Source: Sphingobacteriaceae bacterium | GTDB lineage: Bacteria > Bacteroidota > Bacteroidia > Sphingobacteriales > Sphingobacteriaceae | Assembly: GCA_017745075.1 (NCBI GenBank) | Contig: JAGIAD010000005.1 | Location: forward strand, 1 to 64,000 | Direction of reading: 5' to 3' | DNA length: 64,000 nt | Shown here: piece after piece, positions 54,001 through 63,266 of the stretch | How the letters are laid out: each line of letters starts with the position of its first letter | Position numbering within the stretch: position 1 is the first letter of the stretch | Program-made: the position numbers and the translations under genes | The notes under the pieces: model-generated | Seen by the model: the letters and a program-made list of their open reading frames with translations, nothing else | What the model was told of the DNA's origin: nothing | The model's database searches: none

Positions 54001-55032
54001 TTGAAACCAGAAGATTTAATCCCCTACATTAATGTCGACGAATATTCGTCGACACCAAAATACAAGCAATTAACAAATGCCATTTTGGCCGCAATTGAAA
54101 GTGGTAAACTTCTGAAAAATAGTTTGTTGCCTTCTATTAACGAATTGAGTTTCAGCCTGGAAATGTCGAGAGATACTGCCGAAAAAGGTTACCGTAACCT
54201 GAGGAAACTTGGGGTAGTTGATTCAGTACCAGGCAAAGGTTATTTCATTATCAATACCGATTTTTCGCGTAAACTAAAGGTTTGCCTGCTTTTTAATAAA
54301 CTCAGTACGCACAAAAAGATTATTTACGATTCTTTTACCAAAACCCTGGGCGAGCGTGCTGCTATTGATTTTTATATTTATAACAACGATTTTGCATTGT
54401 TTAAAAAAATGATCGTCGCAAAGCGCGATGATTATTCGCACTTTGTGATCATTCCGCATTTTTTAGAGGGAGGCGAAAATGCACATGAAATTATCAATAC
54501 CATCCCCAAAGAAAAACTGGTTATACTCGATAAACTTTTACCCGGGGTAACAGGGGATTATGCTGCTGCCTATGAAAATTTTGCCCAGGATATTTACGCT
54601 GCTTTAGAACAGGCTTTAGACCGGCTTTCGCATTACCGCACCATGAAAATTATCTTTCCAAAAAACAGTTATTTCCCGCACGAAATACTCACAGGCTTTT
54701 ACCGGTTCTGCCAGCAATATGCTTTTGATCATAAGGTAATCCACAACATCAAAGACGAAGAAATTAATCCGGGTGAAGTATACATCAACCTGATGGAAGA
54801 CGACCTGGTGATACTGATTGAACGCTTAATTGCCCAGAAACTTAAAATCGGGAAAGATGTTGGCGTCATTTCTTATAACGAAACACCGTTAAAAAGGATC
54901 ATTTTGGATGGGATAACGACCATATCAACTGATTTTAGCAAACTTGGCGCACAAGCGGCAGAATTTATCCTTAACGGAAAAACGGAGAAGGTTGAAGTAC
55001 CTTTTTATCTGAACCTGCGGAACTCGCTGTAG
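54001..55032 (+). CDS. GntR-type regulator with LacI-like sensor domain, probable rhamnose regulator
   Basis: A 343-residue transcription factor. Residues 15-90 form a GntR winged helix (KYKQLTNAILAAIESGKLL, LPSINELSFSLEMSRDTAEK, GVVDSVPGKGYFI). Residues 95-340 form a periplasmic-binding-protein-like sensor, as in LacI or AraR proteins (KVCLLFNKLSTHKKIIYDS, IISYNETPLKRIILDGITTIS). The start is TTG at 54001. Codons 12-18 carry a perfect 22-bp palindrome that could be its own operator. It is last in the rhamnose run, so it likely controls it; the effector is inferred to be rhamnose or rhamnulose. Confidence 0.9.
   Translation: MKPEDLIPYINVDEYSSTPKYKQLTNAILAAIESGKLLKNSLLPSINELSFSLEMSRDTAEKGYRNLRKLGVVDSVPGKGYFIINTDFSRKLKVCLLFNKLSTHKKIIYDSFTKTLGERAAIDFYIYNNDFALFKKMIVAKRDDYSHFVIIPHFLEGGENAHEIINTIPKEKLVILDKLLPGVTGDYAAAYENFAQDIYAALEQALDRLSHYRTMKIIFPKNSYFPHEILTGFYRFCQQYAFDHKVIHNIKDEEINPGEVYINLMEDDLVILIERLIAQKLKIGKDVGVISYNETPLKRIILDGITTISTDFSKLGAQAAEFILNGKTEKVEVPFYLNLRNSL
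54033..54054. promoter_or_regulatory. 22-bp perfect palindrome inside the regulator gene
   Basis: The half-site TGTCGACGAAT is followed at once by its reverse complement, without a spacer. It lies in codons 12-18 of the regulator. Perfect palindromes this long are rare by chance in coding sequence. Possible uses are an autoregulatory operator or an mRNA hairpin near the start codon. Confidence 0.55.
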
Positions 55033-55042
55033 TCTAATGGCT

Positions 55043-55153
55043 TCGTCATCTCGACTGAAGCGCAGTGAAATGGAGAGATCTGCTTAGACTGATTAAGCTT
55101 CGCTGAGCACCACCGTGGTTCCCGACTGCGTTGCACTCCGCTCGAAATGATGA
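55043..55153. repeat. Interspersed inverted-repeat element (TCGTCATyTCGA family), copy 2
   Basis: The left arm starts TCGTCATCTCGACTGAAGCG and continues with GAAATGGAGAGATCT. The right arm is an inverted copy ending CTCGAAATGATGA. The inner part (AAGCTTCGCTGAGCACCACC) resembles copy 1 at 9539. It occupies the gap between the GntR and helicase genes. Confidence 0.82.
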
Positions 55154-55245
55154 TTCTATTGATTAATTGTGCATAAAAATCTAAAAGAGGTTTTAGCTAA
55201 AAACTTATTAATGATTACTTTTATCATCTAGCTATTTGAGTTTAA

Positions 55246-58200
55246 ATGAGTGAACAGGTAACCGCACATCCAGTATCAGAACAAAATCCTTACGATTATA
55301 TTTTAAAGGATTTTAATCTAAAAGATCTGAGCCAGATTGTTATCCTCAAACACTTAAGCGGATTGATCCATACAGATATTAAAGGCTTTTACCAGCTTTT
55401 ACCAGAGCAGATTGAGCTTGATTTTGCTGCCTTTAGCGATGAATCTTCCGGATTGCTTTTCCCAATTGTTCAGGTTCAGCAAAATGAAAACTCTGTAAAG
55501 CTTTCTTGCCGTTGCGCTACACCGAAACATAAGCTATGCGAACACCAGGCCAGGGTTCTGTACAATCTCCTTCAGCGCCAGGATCTGCTCATTTTTTTTG
55601 ATAGTAACCTGCGGAAACAAAAGCTTGCTAAAATAGCCGTTGATTACGGACTGGAAAAAGAAGAGAATTTCGACCTTTTGTTTAACCTTCGATATGAAGA
55701 CGGCCAGGTAGTGATCCGGCCGAGAATGGATGCCCTCCAGCCATTTAACAAGGAAATTCAACAAAATCTACAGGAACTTTTACTTCCCGCGAGCAAACCC
55801 AGGGCAAAAGTACCGGTAAAAACCGATGGGGGTAAAATGATCCTGGTTTTTGGACAACACCGCTATTATAACAATTTAACAGTAGAATTATTCGAAGCCG
55901 AAACCACTAAAAGTGGTAAGGTTAAAAATCCCTTAAAGGGAATCAACCCGGCCGATTTAATATTTAAAACAGAAGATAACCACCTGTTGAAATTTTTTAG
56001 CGGAATTACCACTTTTCAACAGAATTATAATCATGATCAAAGTGAGGGAGAAATCGAAGCCTTAAAAGCGATTGTGAAAAACCCGCAAAAGATTCCGTTT
56101 TACCTGCAGGATAGTAAACAATCGGGAGTTATTCAAGCCTCAACCATTACTGAGGTTGATGTACATCTACTGGATGTAGACCTGCGTCTTTCTGTAAACC
56201 AGCGCGATGATTATTATGAAATCACAGGCCGACTGATTATTGAAGGAAAATCATACGAACTGGATAACCTGGTATTGGTACATCAGTATTTTATTAAACT
56301 TAAAAATCAGCTATATTTAATTGGCCGGCTCGATTTTCTGCGTGTAATTGGGTTTTTCAAAAAGCAGAGCAACAGGTTAATCCTGCACAAAACAAAATAT
56401 CAGGAGTTTCAAAAAGTTATTTTGGTGCCTTTAGAAGGAAGTATCCACGTAGATTATTCTTATTTAAAACCTGCCACGAAAAGCCAGATCGAAGAAAAAG
56501 GTTTTGATCTCGAAAACGAGCAGCTGATCTACCTTTCAGAATCTGAAGATTATATTCTTATCACGCCGGTAATGCGCTATGGGAACCTCGAAATCCCTGT
56601 GTTATCTAAAAAGCAGATCCAGGCACAGGATAAACTAGGCAATCTCTTTACCTTGCACCGTGATGAAAAAGCCGAGCTGCAGTTTATTGGAAACGTTTTA
56701 AAACAGCATCCTTATTTTTATGAGCAGGAAACCAATGATTCATTTTACCTCCACCGCAAACGGTTCATGGAAGAAGCCTGGTTCCTGGATGCTTTTGAGG
56801 TATGGCGAAATAAAGGAATCCATATTTTAGGCTTTAACCAGCTCAAAAACAATAAATTGAGTGAATTTCAGGCTAAAATTAATATCGAGGTATTAAGTGG
56901 GACGGATTGGTTCGAAACTAAAGTAAAGGTAAAGTTTGGCAAGCAACAGGTTGCATTAAAACATCTTCATAAATCGATCAGGAACAAAAGCAGGTTTGTA
57001 ACACTTGATGACGGAACGCAAGGCATACTACCCCATGAGTGGGTAGAGAAATTCGCGGCTTATTTTGGTGCTGGCGAAGTAACCGAAGAGGCCATTCTTA
57101 CACCGAAAATCAAGTTTGCTTCTATAAATGAGCTTTATGAAGATGCTTTACTGGATGGCGAAGTAAAAAACGAATTGAAACTGTATAAGCAGAAATTTGA
57201 AGGAACGGGCTCCATCAATGAAGTGGAAGTACCAAAAGGTTTAACCGCAACCCTGCGCCATTACCAGAAAGACGGTTTAAACTGGCTTAACTTTTTAGAT
57301 GATTTTAACTTCGGCGCATGCCTGGCTGACGATATGGGCCTGGGTAAAACCATACAGATTTTAGCCTTTATTTTATCGCAACGCGAAAAAGTGAAACACA
57401 ATACTAACCTCGTGGTGGTTCCTGCCTCGCTGATTTTTAACTGGAAAGCCGAGATAGAGAAGTTTGCTCCATCTATAAAGGTGAAAACCATTTATGCAGG
57501 CGAAAGGGCGAAAACTACAGACACTTTCGATAATTATGAAATCATTTTAACCTCTTACGGAACACTGCTTTCTGATATCCGTTTCCTGAAAGATTATCGC
57601 TTTAACTATATCTTTTTAGATGAATCGCAATTGATCAAAAACCCCGAATCGCAACGTTATAAAGCGGTTCGGATGCTGCAATCGAGAAATAAGGTAGTCA
57701 TAACGGGCACACCGATTGAGAATAATACTTTTGATTTATATGGGCAGCTATCGTTTGCTTGTCCGGGTTTATTTGGCAGTAAACAGCAATTTGCCGATTT
57801 GTATTCAACCCCGATCGATCAGTTTAAAGACAGTAGAAGGGCAGAAGAACTTCAGAAAAAAATAAGGCCGTTTATTCTCCGAAGAACTAAGGAACAGGTA
57901 GCGAAAGAACTTCCTGATAAAACAGAAATAATACTGTATTGCGAAATGGGAGCAGAACAGCGAGAAGTGTACGAGGCAAACAAAAAGGAAATCCAGGATT
58001 TTATTTTAGGTAAACAGGAAGATGAACTGCCTAAAAGTTCGATGCACGTACTGAAAAGTATTACCACCCTACGGCAGATCTGCAACTCGGCCGAGTTATT
58101 AGCTGACGGGAAATCTTATCTACAGGCTTCTTCAAAAATTGATGTGTTGATGGAGCAGATCGGCAGCAAGGCCGGAAAGCATAAAATTCTTGTTTTTTCC

Positions 58201-58632
58201 CAGTTTGTAACCATGCTCGATCTGATTAAAAAGCAGTTGGAAAAACGTAGCATTAAATATGAATATCTTACCGGGCAAACGCGTAAAAGGGCAGAAGCGG
58301 TTAGTTCGTTCCAGCAAAATGCTGATATCCCTGTTTTTCTGATCAGTTTAAAAGCCGGTGGCACTGGATTAAATTTAACCGAAGCAGATTATGTTTATTT
58401 GGTCGACCCTTGGTGGAACCCTGCGGTTGAAAACCAGGCTATAGATAGAGCGTATAGGATCGGTCAGCATAAAAATGTGATGGCTGTACGGCTAATTTGC
58501 CCTGACACGATTGAAGAAAAAATTATGAAGCTCCAGGCGACTAAAAAAGACCTGGTTAACAATCTTATCCAGACAGATGGAAGTTTGTTCAGGAATTTAA
58601 CCAAAAAAGAGTTGTTGGGATTGTTGAGTTAA
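55246..58632 (+). CDS. SWIM-domain SNF2-family DNA-dependent ATPase
   Basis: A 1,128-residue DNA translocase. A SWIM zinc finger (C88-x-C90-x7-C98-x-H100) lies near the N-terminus, followed by a large middle region. The SNF2 motor begins near residue 670: Walker A DDMGLGKT at 695-702, motif II DESQ at 792-795 (DEAH or DEAQ is more usual), TGTPIENNTFDLYGQLSF, and helicase C motifs FLISLKAGGTGLNLTEAD, DPWWNPAVENQAIDRAYRIG. Such proteins remodel protein-DNA complexes or aid transcription and repair. The single gene is flanked by repeats on both sides. Confidence 0.94.
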   Translation: MSEQVTAHPVSEQNPYDYILKDFNLKDLSQIVILKHLSGLIHTDIKGFYQLLPEQIELDFAAFSDESSGLLFPIVQVQQNENSVKLSCRCATPKHKLCEHQARVLYNLLQRQDLLIFFDSNLRKQKLAKIAVDYGLEKEENFDLLFNLRYEDGQVVIRPRMDALQPFNKEIQQNLQELLLPASKPRAKVPVKTDGGKMILVFGQHRYYNNLTVELFEAETTKSGKVKNPLKGINPADLIFKTEDNHLLKFFSGITTFQQNYNHDQSEGEIEALKAIVKNPQKIPFYLQDSKQSGVIQASTITEVDVHLLDVDLRLSVNQRDDYYEITGRLIIEGKSYELDNLVLVHQYFIKLKNQLYLIGRLDFLRVIGFFKKQSNRLILHKTKYQEFQKVILVPLEGSIHVDYSYLKPATKSQIEEKGFDLENEQLIYLSESEDYILITPVMRYGNLEIPVLSKKQIQAQDKLGNLFTLHRDEKAELQFIGNVLKQHPYFYEQETNDSFYLHRKRFMEEAWFLDAFEVWRNKGIHILGFNQLKNNKLSEFQAKINIEVLSGTDWFETKVKVKFGKQQVALKHLHKSIRNKSRFVTLDDGTQGILPHEWVEKFAAYFGAGEVTEEAILTPKIKFASINELYEDALLDGEVKNELKLYKQKFEGTGSINEVEVPKGLTATLRHYQKDGLNWLNFLDDFNFGACLADDMGLGKTIQILAFILSQREKVKHNTNLVVVPASLIFNWKAEIEKFAPSIKVKTIYAGERAKTTDTFDNYEIILTSYGTLLSDIRFLKDYRFNYIFLDESQLIKNPESQRYKAVRMLQSRNKVVITGTPIENNTFDLYGQLSFACPGLFGSKQQFADLYSTPIDQFKDSRRAEELQKKIRPFILRRTKEQVAKELPDKTEIILYCEMGAEQREVYEANKKEIQDFILGKQEDELPKSSMHVLKSITTLRQICNSAELLADGKSYLQASSKIDVLMEQIGSKAGKHKILVFSQFVTMLDLIKKQLEKRSIKYEYLTGQTRKRAEAVSSFQQNADIPVFLISLKAGGTGLNLTEADYVYLVDPWWNPAVENQAIDRAYRIGQHKNVMAVRLICPDTIEEKIMKLQATKKDLVNNLIQTDGSLFRNLTKKELLGLLS

Positions 58633-58684
58633 ATGGTTTTGCTATTGGTTTATTGAGATAATTTAAACGGCCTCACAATGATTT

Positions 58685-58769
58685 TCGTCATTTCGAGCGA
58701 AGTGAAACGTAGCCGAGAAATCTGTCAGATAGATCTCTCCATTTCACTGCGTTCCAGTCGAGATGACGA
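58685..58769. repeat. Interspersed inverted-repeat element (TCGTCATyTCGA family), copy 3
   Basis: A compact copy: the left arm is TCGTCATTTCGAGCGAAGTG and the inverted right arm ends CAGTCGAGATGACGA. AGATCT lies near the centre. It sits between the convergent helicase and epimerase-like genes and ends with a T run, so it may also end transcription. Confidence 0.85.
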
Positions 58770-58794
58770 TTTTTTTATTTAAGACTTTAACTAA

Positions 58795-59616
58795 TTAAAT
58801 CACCACCTCAAACTCATATCCCAAATATTCAGGTACATTTAAACTCTCCACAATTTTCCAATCCTTTTTTTCTGCAATAAAATGAGGTTCCGCAAGTCCC
58901 GTGGTTTTGGATGCATTGGTATAAAAATCCATTTTTGCGGGGTGATTTGGCGAACAGGCATTGTACGTTCTGCCAAATGCCTGTTTTTCTAAAAGTTTTA
59001 CTGCAATGCCTACAGCATCTGTTTGGTGAATCAGGTTTACCGGCGCTAAACCATTTGGTATATTATTTTTTCCGGCAAAGAACCTTCCGGGGTTACGGTC
59101 AGGACCAATTAAACCTGCAAAACGAATTACTGTGCAGTTTTCCGGAAATAATTCTTTAAACAGTATTTCGGCAGCTAAAACGACCCTTCCTGAATCCGTA
59201 TCAGGGTTTGTTTTGCTGGTTTCATTTACCGTTTTGTTTTCATCAGCATAAACACTTGTCGAACTGATTAATACCACATGTTTGGATTTGTCTTTTGCCG
59301 CGGTTAAAATTGAATTTATCTTGTTAGGATAATCAAGAAGCTCGACAGAATTACGCTTTGGAGGGATACAAACAAACAAGGCATCGGCCTCAAAAAAAGC
59401 CGGATCTGATTTAACCGATTCCGCAGTAAAATTGACTAAAAATGGCTGTATATTTTCAGCCTGAAGTATCGCTAACTTATCCTTACTTGTGGTAGAACCT
59501 TTAACCGTATAATTTAATTTGATCAGTTTTTTGGCCAAAGCCAGTCCGAACCAGCCACAGCCTAAAATCGATATGGTTTTAACACTGTTTTTATACGTGA
59601 TGTTATCTTGAATCAT
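58795..59616 (-). CDS. NAD(P)-dependent epimerase/SDR-like protein
   Basis: A 273-residue Rossmann-fold protein. The nucleotide motif is SILGCGWFGLALAKKL near residue 16, then GSTTSKDKL. Later segments LISSTSVYADENKTVNE, VIRFAGLIGPDRNPGRFF and NLIHQTDAVGIAVKLLE fit extended SDRs acting on nucleotide sugars or similar compounds. The YxxxK catalytic pair is not clear, so catalysis is uncertain. It lies 47 nt downstream of a second epimerase-like gene on the same strand. Confidence 0.85.
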   Translation of the reverse strand: MIQDNITYKNSVKTISILGCGWFGLALAKKLIKLNYTVKGSTTSKDKLAILQAENIQPFLVNFTAESVKSDPAFFEADALFVCIPPKRNSVELLDYPNKINSILTAAKDKSKHVVLISSTSVYADENKTVNETSKTNPDTDSGRVVLAAEILFKELFPENCTVIRFAGLIGPDRNPGRFFAGKNNIPNGLAPVNLIHQTDAVGIAVKLLEKQAFGRTYNACSPNHPAKMDFYTNASKTTGLAEPHFIAEKKDWKIVESLNVPEYLGYEFEVVI

Positions 59617-59663
59617 TTGGGCTAAAGATAAACACTTAGCCCTATAATTTATGCCGGTTCATG

Positions 59664-60596
59664 TCAATTCTGCTTTTTATACAGTGTTTTGGATAGCTTT
59701 AAAATCCCGTCGTAATAAGCGGTAGGTTTAAAGTTAAATGCATTTTCAAATTTGCTGGAATCGAAATGATAATCGTGATCATACTGGTAATACATTTCTA
59801 CGGTGCCTGCAACTACCTTTTTAAATAAGCCCACTAAACGTAGCATCAGTTTATTAATGGTTAAATATTGAGGCTTGGTTTCGTAAATCTTTGCAGCCAT
59901 TTCAATAAAAGCTTTACCGGTTAAAGGAGCTGCGGTGGGCAGGTGCCATACCTGGTTTCCAGAATCAGGTGTTTGCCCCAACAGGAATAAAGCCTTTCCG
60001 GCATCTTCAATGTAAGTAAAACTGTGCAGTGTATTCGGGTTTCCAATCCATTGAGCTTTGTCTTTTTTTGCAAATTTATCGAGAACCATCATGTCAAGAA
60101 AACTGTTCATGGAGTCTGTTCCGTAAAAATCGGCCGCACGGGCAATGGTTACGTTAATGTGGCCTGCTTTGCTCTCATCCATTAATTGTTGAGCTGCTTT
60201 TGCCCTTACTTCGCCTTTCAAGCTACATGGTCGGTAAGGCGTATTTTCAGTCATGGGGCCATTTACCAGGCCATACATATAAACATTATCGAAAAAAATT
60301 AATCTTGCACCGGTATGTTTGGTTATGTTAATTACATTTTGAATGATAACAGGCCATTGTTGTTGCCATATTTTGGCATCGTAAACCAAACCTGCGCACA
60401 GGTATATAACTTTTGAACCTTCGGCTGCAGCGAAAAGTTCAGCTTCATTTAACAAATCGGCCTTAACCCAGCTTACATTGGGCTTGTCTGTAGAAATCGG
60501 TTTGCGGCTAACTAATCTAATGGTTTCGTTAGTTTTGATTAATTCTCTGGTCAGTGCGTTTGCTGTTGGTCCGCCGGCGCCAAGTATAGTATGCAT
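59664..60596 (-). CDS. NAD-dependent epimerase/dehydratase-family protein
   Basis: A 310-residue extended SDR. The N-terminus HTILGAGGPTANALTRELI carries a GxGGxxA-type nucleotide motif, followed by RLVSRKP. VIYLCAGLVYDAK, IFFDNVYMYGLVNGPM and the C-terminal membrane-like segment LMLRLVGLFKKVVAGTVEMY match nucleoside-diphosphate-sugar epimerase relatives. The substrate is unknown. It is the first of two adjacent epimerase-like genes and lies after a strong hairpin that separates it from the Crp/Fnr gene. Confidence 0.87.
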   Translation of the reverse strand: MHTILGAGGPTANALTRELIKTNETIRLVSRKPISTDKPNVSWVKADLLNEAELFAAAEGSKVIYLCAGLVYDAKIWQQQWPVIIQNVINITKHTGARLIFFDNVYMYGLVNGPMTENTPYRPCSLKGEVRAKAAQQLMDESKAGHINVTIARAADFYGTDSMNSFLDMMVLDKFAKKDKAQWIGNPNTLHSFTYIEDAGKALFLLGQTPDSGNQVWHLPTAAPLTGKAFIEMAAKIYETKPQYLTINKLMLRLVGLFKKVVAGTVEMYYQYDHDYHFDSSKFENAFNFKPTAYYDGILKLSKTLYKKQN

Positions 60597-60680
60597 GTCT
60601 TCGTTTTTTTGATTGGTTCAAAGTTATGCCACATTGAATCACGAAAACGTTAACAAAAGATAAGGATTTAAGATTATTCA

Positions 60681-60725
60681 GAGTTGACAACTTTAAAAGT
60701 CTGTTTGCTGGAAAGTTGTCAACTC
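60681..60725. repeat. 14-bp perfect inverted repeat, copy B
   Basis: GAGTTGACAACTTT and AAAGTTGTCAACTC form a 14-bp stem with a 17-nt loop, matching copy A at 15624-15668 in stem, loop length and loop pattern (AGTC near the start, TTGC in the second half). It begins 3 nt beyond the stop of the minus-strand Crp/Fnr gene and probably ends it. Confidence 0.87.
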
Positions 60726-60727
60726 TT

Positions 60728-61327
60728 TTATTGCAAAAGTGTTCGTTTGCGGATACGGGAAAGTGAGACAGGCGTAATGCCTAAAAAATTCGCAATAAAG
60801 TGTTGCGGAATGCGCTGGAAAATATCTTTTGCAGTTTTTTCAAGCATGGTGTAACGCTCTTCGGGGCTTTGGGTAATAAAGGCAGTAACTCTGTCTTCAT
60901 AGCAACAGATGTAATGTTCTGCTACCAGCCGGCCAAACCGCTCCATTTTTAAAGCCAATAACGGATGATTTAACATGTGTTGAAGATTTTGATGTGAAAT
61001 CATCACCAATTCTGTTTCTTCAATTGCCTGAATATAATTGGTGTTGGGCGTGCGTTTCAGGAAACTTTTATATGCACTCATCAGCTCATTTTCAAAGCTA
61101 AAATATCCGGTAATTTCCTGCCCGTCTTTAATATGGTAGTAACGAACACCACCACGGGCAATAAAACACATGTAGTCGCATACTTTTCCTTCAACTATAA
61201 AATGTTCCTTTTTCTTTAGCGTTGAAAAACTCAGGTGTTGGCTTAAGATTTCCCATTCATTTTCCTCAAAGGTGACAAATTGAGCTAAACCGATTCTAAA
61301 AGCATTGATTTTACATTGTTTATCCAT
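60728..61327 (-). CDS. Crp/Fnr-family transcriptional regulator
   Basis: A 199-residue regulator. Residues 20-120 form a cyclic-nucleotide-binding-type beta-roll (KKEHFIVEGKVCDYMCFIARGG, GQEITGYFSFENELMSAY, AIEETELVMISHQNLQ). The C-terminal winged helix is short, with FIANFLGITPVSLSRIRKR as recognition helix. The cNMP phosphate-binding Arg is not obvious, so the ligand may differ or be absent, as in many Bacteroidota members. Targets are unknown. Confidence 0.9.
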   Translation of the reverse strand: MDKQCKINAFRIGLAQFVTFEENEWEILSQHLSFSTLKKKEHFIVEGKVCDYMCFIARGGVRYYHIKDGQEITGYFSFENELMSAYKSFLKRTPNTNYIQAIEETELVMISHQNLQHMLNHPLLALKMERFGRLVAEHYICCYEDRVTAFITQSPEERYTMLEKTAKDIFQRIPQHFIANFLGITPVSLSRIRKRTLLQ

Positions 61328-61375
61328 ATCTGTAATAAATCATATTTAAAGATACAGTTTAATCAAGAATGGGTG

Positions 61376-61957
61376 TTATCTTTTGTCGAGATTATAACAT
61401 GCCCTGCAGCGTGGTTCGTAACTTTCTTTTTCACCCAATAAAACTGTCGCTTCATCTGCAACGGTTCGGTAACTGTACAGGGCGGGGTTTCCGCAGCAAA
61501 CGCAAACAGCATTTACCTTGGTAACGTGTTCGGCAATGGCCATTAAAGCCGGCATCGGGCCAAAGGGTTTGCCTGTAAAATCCATATCCAGGCCGGCAAC
61601 AATAACACGTATGCCTTTAAGGGCCAGTTTGTTACAAACATCAGGTAATTCGTCGTCAAAAAACTGGGCCTCATCTATACCAACCACCTGGGTATTGGTA
61701 CCCAGTAATAAAATGGCCGACGCGCTGTCGACAGGGGTAGAGTTAATTGAGTTTAAATCGTGAGAAACCACTGCACTTTCGTGGTAGCGTGTATCGGTAC
61801 GGGGTTTAAAAATTTCGACATTCAGCTTAGCAATCTGGGCTCTTTTTAACCTTCTGATCAGTTCTTCGGTTTTACCCGAAAACATAGAGCCGCATACCAC
61901 TTCTATACTTCCTGAAAATTCGCCCCTTCTTCTAAAATTTTGTTCGCTAAATAACAT
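61376..61957 (-). CDS. tdk: Thymidine kinase
   Basis: A 193-residue type II thymidine kinase, which phosphorylates thymidine in the salvage pathway. The P-loop GSMFSGKT lies at residues 23-30, followed by RRLKRAQ and FKPRTDTRY. The VGIDEAQFF motif is at 92-100 with the catalytic Glu. The zinc site uses C152-x2-C155 and C184-x2-C187. Length and motifs are complete. It is divergent from the acidic protein gene at 62079. Confidence 0.97.
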   Translation of the reverse strand: MLFSEQNFRRRGEFSGSIEVVCGSMFSGKTEELIRRLKRAQIAKLNVEIFKPRTDTRYHESAVVSHDLNSINSTPVDSASAILLLGTNTQVVGIDEAQFFDDELPDVCNKLALKGIRVIVAGLDMDFTGKPFGPMPALMAIAEHVTKVNAVCVCCGNPALYSYRTVADEATVLLGEKESYEPRCRACYNLDKR

Positions 61958-62016
61958 GCCTGTTTTTTTATTCCCTATGTCCGTTCTATAATTTTAAACC
62001 GAACAAATATGAGAAT

Positions 62017-62039
62017 TATGTGTTATTTTTGAACACATA
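62017..62039. promoter_or_regulatory. Inverted repeat between tdk and the acidic protein gene
   Basis: TATGTGTT and AACACATA form an 8-bp perfect inverted repeat with a 7-nt centre. The TATTTTTG sequence at 62024-62031 inside it looks like a -7 box for the rightward gene, without a good -33 partner. It could be an operator over that promoter. Confidence 0.4.
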
Positions 62040-62078
62040 GTTACCAACATAAATCGACTAAAAATTCGTTTTAACTTT

Positions 62079-63266
62079 ATGATGAACCAACAGGATATTT
62101 TCAGAAAGATCGGCAGTATTTTAACAGAGTTAAATGAGCAATACCAGTTCTTAGCCCAGAACCCTCAGCAATTAAACGATCTGGAACTTGAGCTCTTCCT
62201 GGCCAATGCCCATTTTCTTTCTGATCATGTTAATATCGTAAGAAAATTAAATGCCACAATAGAAAATAAGCCGGCTGAACCTGGAAATCACGCCTTGTTG
62301 GCCGAACAGAATACCATTATATTGCCGGAAGCTGAAAAAAGTTATGTGGAAGATGAGGAGTGTTTCGATCCGCAGGAACTGGAAGAAGTGGTAACCGCCC
62401 AGGAGGAGGAAGAACGTGTGGATGTGAAACCCGAACAGGAATTGTTGGATGATGAAATTATTAAAGAAGAAAAAGCTGAGACGCTTTTAAAGAATGATTT
62501 TTTCAAACCTGATCAGGATGACCACACTTTCGAATTTGTATTGAATACGCATGATGAAAACGATCAGTTTGATTATGAAGCTAAATCTGTAGAAGAAATT
62601 TTCGATCGTCCTTTAAGTAAAGAAGAGGCAGAGATTTTAGCGCGGAAAAAGAAAATACACGAAAAAGAAGAAGCCTTAGCGGTGCAATCGGAGCTTTTGT
62701 CTGCACAAGAAGACGAAATTGGCCCGGAACCTTTTTTAATTCCGCATAAAGAAGAAGAAGAATCACAAATAACAACTGAAGAACCTGTTGGAGGTGGTAA
62801 AGATGAAGGACCGGTTTCTGCTCCAAGCCAACCAATTGAAGCCCTGAAGGATGTTAAATTGGACGATCCTGTTATTTCACCACCTGTTGAAGAGGAGCGC
62901 CCTTTGTTTAGGCCCGAAGCTGTTCCTGTAAAACCAGCTCCACAGCCTGAAGTGGTTAAGCCTGCGCCGAGCTTAAACGATTTGCTTGCCAAAACAAACG
63001 GAAAAGGCGAGGAGCCTGTTAAAGCGCCAATTGCCGATCTGAAACAAGCCATCAGTCTGAATGAAAAATTACTTTTCATTAAAGACCTATTTGGCGGGTA
63101 TAATCTGGCCTATTCAGAAGTCATTGATATTATTAATAAAATGAGCAGCTTCGAAGCCGCAGATAGTTACCTGCAGCATAATTATGCCGCGAAAAATAAC
63201 TGGGCCAACAAACAGGCTACTGTTGATCAGTTTTATGAGCTGCTTAACAGAAGGTTTAGTAAGTAG
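62079..63266 (+). CDS. Acidic protein with conserved ends and disordered middle
   Basis: A 395-residue protein. The N-terminal 65 residues are helical (DIFRKIGSILTELNEQYQFL, LELELFLANAHFLSDHVNIV). The middle (80-320) is rich in Glu, Asp, Pro and Lys and looks disordered. The C-terminal 75 residues are helical (LFIKDLFGGYNLAYSEVIDI, INKMSSFEAADSYLQHNYAA). There is no signal or membrane segment. This pattern suggests a scaffold joining two small interaction domains. I do not recognise a function. It is followed by the RodA gene on the opposite strand. Confidence 0.8.
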   Translation: MMNQQDIFRKIGSILTELNEQYQFLAQNPQQLNDLELELFLANAHFLSDHVNIVRKLNATIENKPAEPGNHALLAEQNTIILPEAEKSYVEDEECFDPQELEEVVTAQEEEERVDVKPEQELLDDEIIKEEKAETLLKNDFFKPDQDDHTFEFVLNTHDENDQFDYEAKSVEEIFDRPLSKEEAEILARKKKIHEKEEALAVQSELLSAQEDEIGPEPFLIPHKEEEESQITTEEPVGGGKDEGPVSAPSQPIEALKDVKLDDPVISPPVEEERPLFRPEAVPVKPAPQPEVVKPAPSLNDLLAKTNGKGEEPVKAPIADLKQAISLNEKLLFIKDLFGGYNLAYSEVIDIINKMSSFEAADSYLQHNYAAKNNWANKQATVDQFYELLNRRFSK

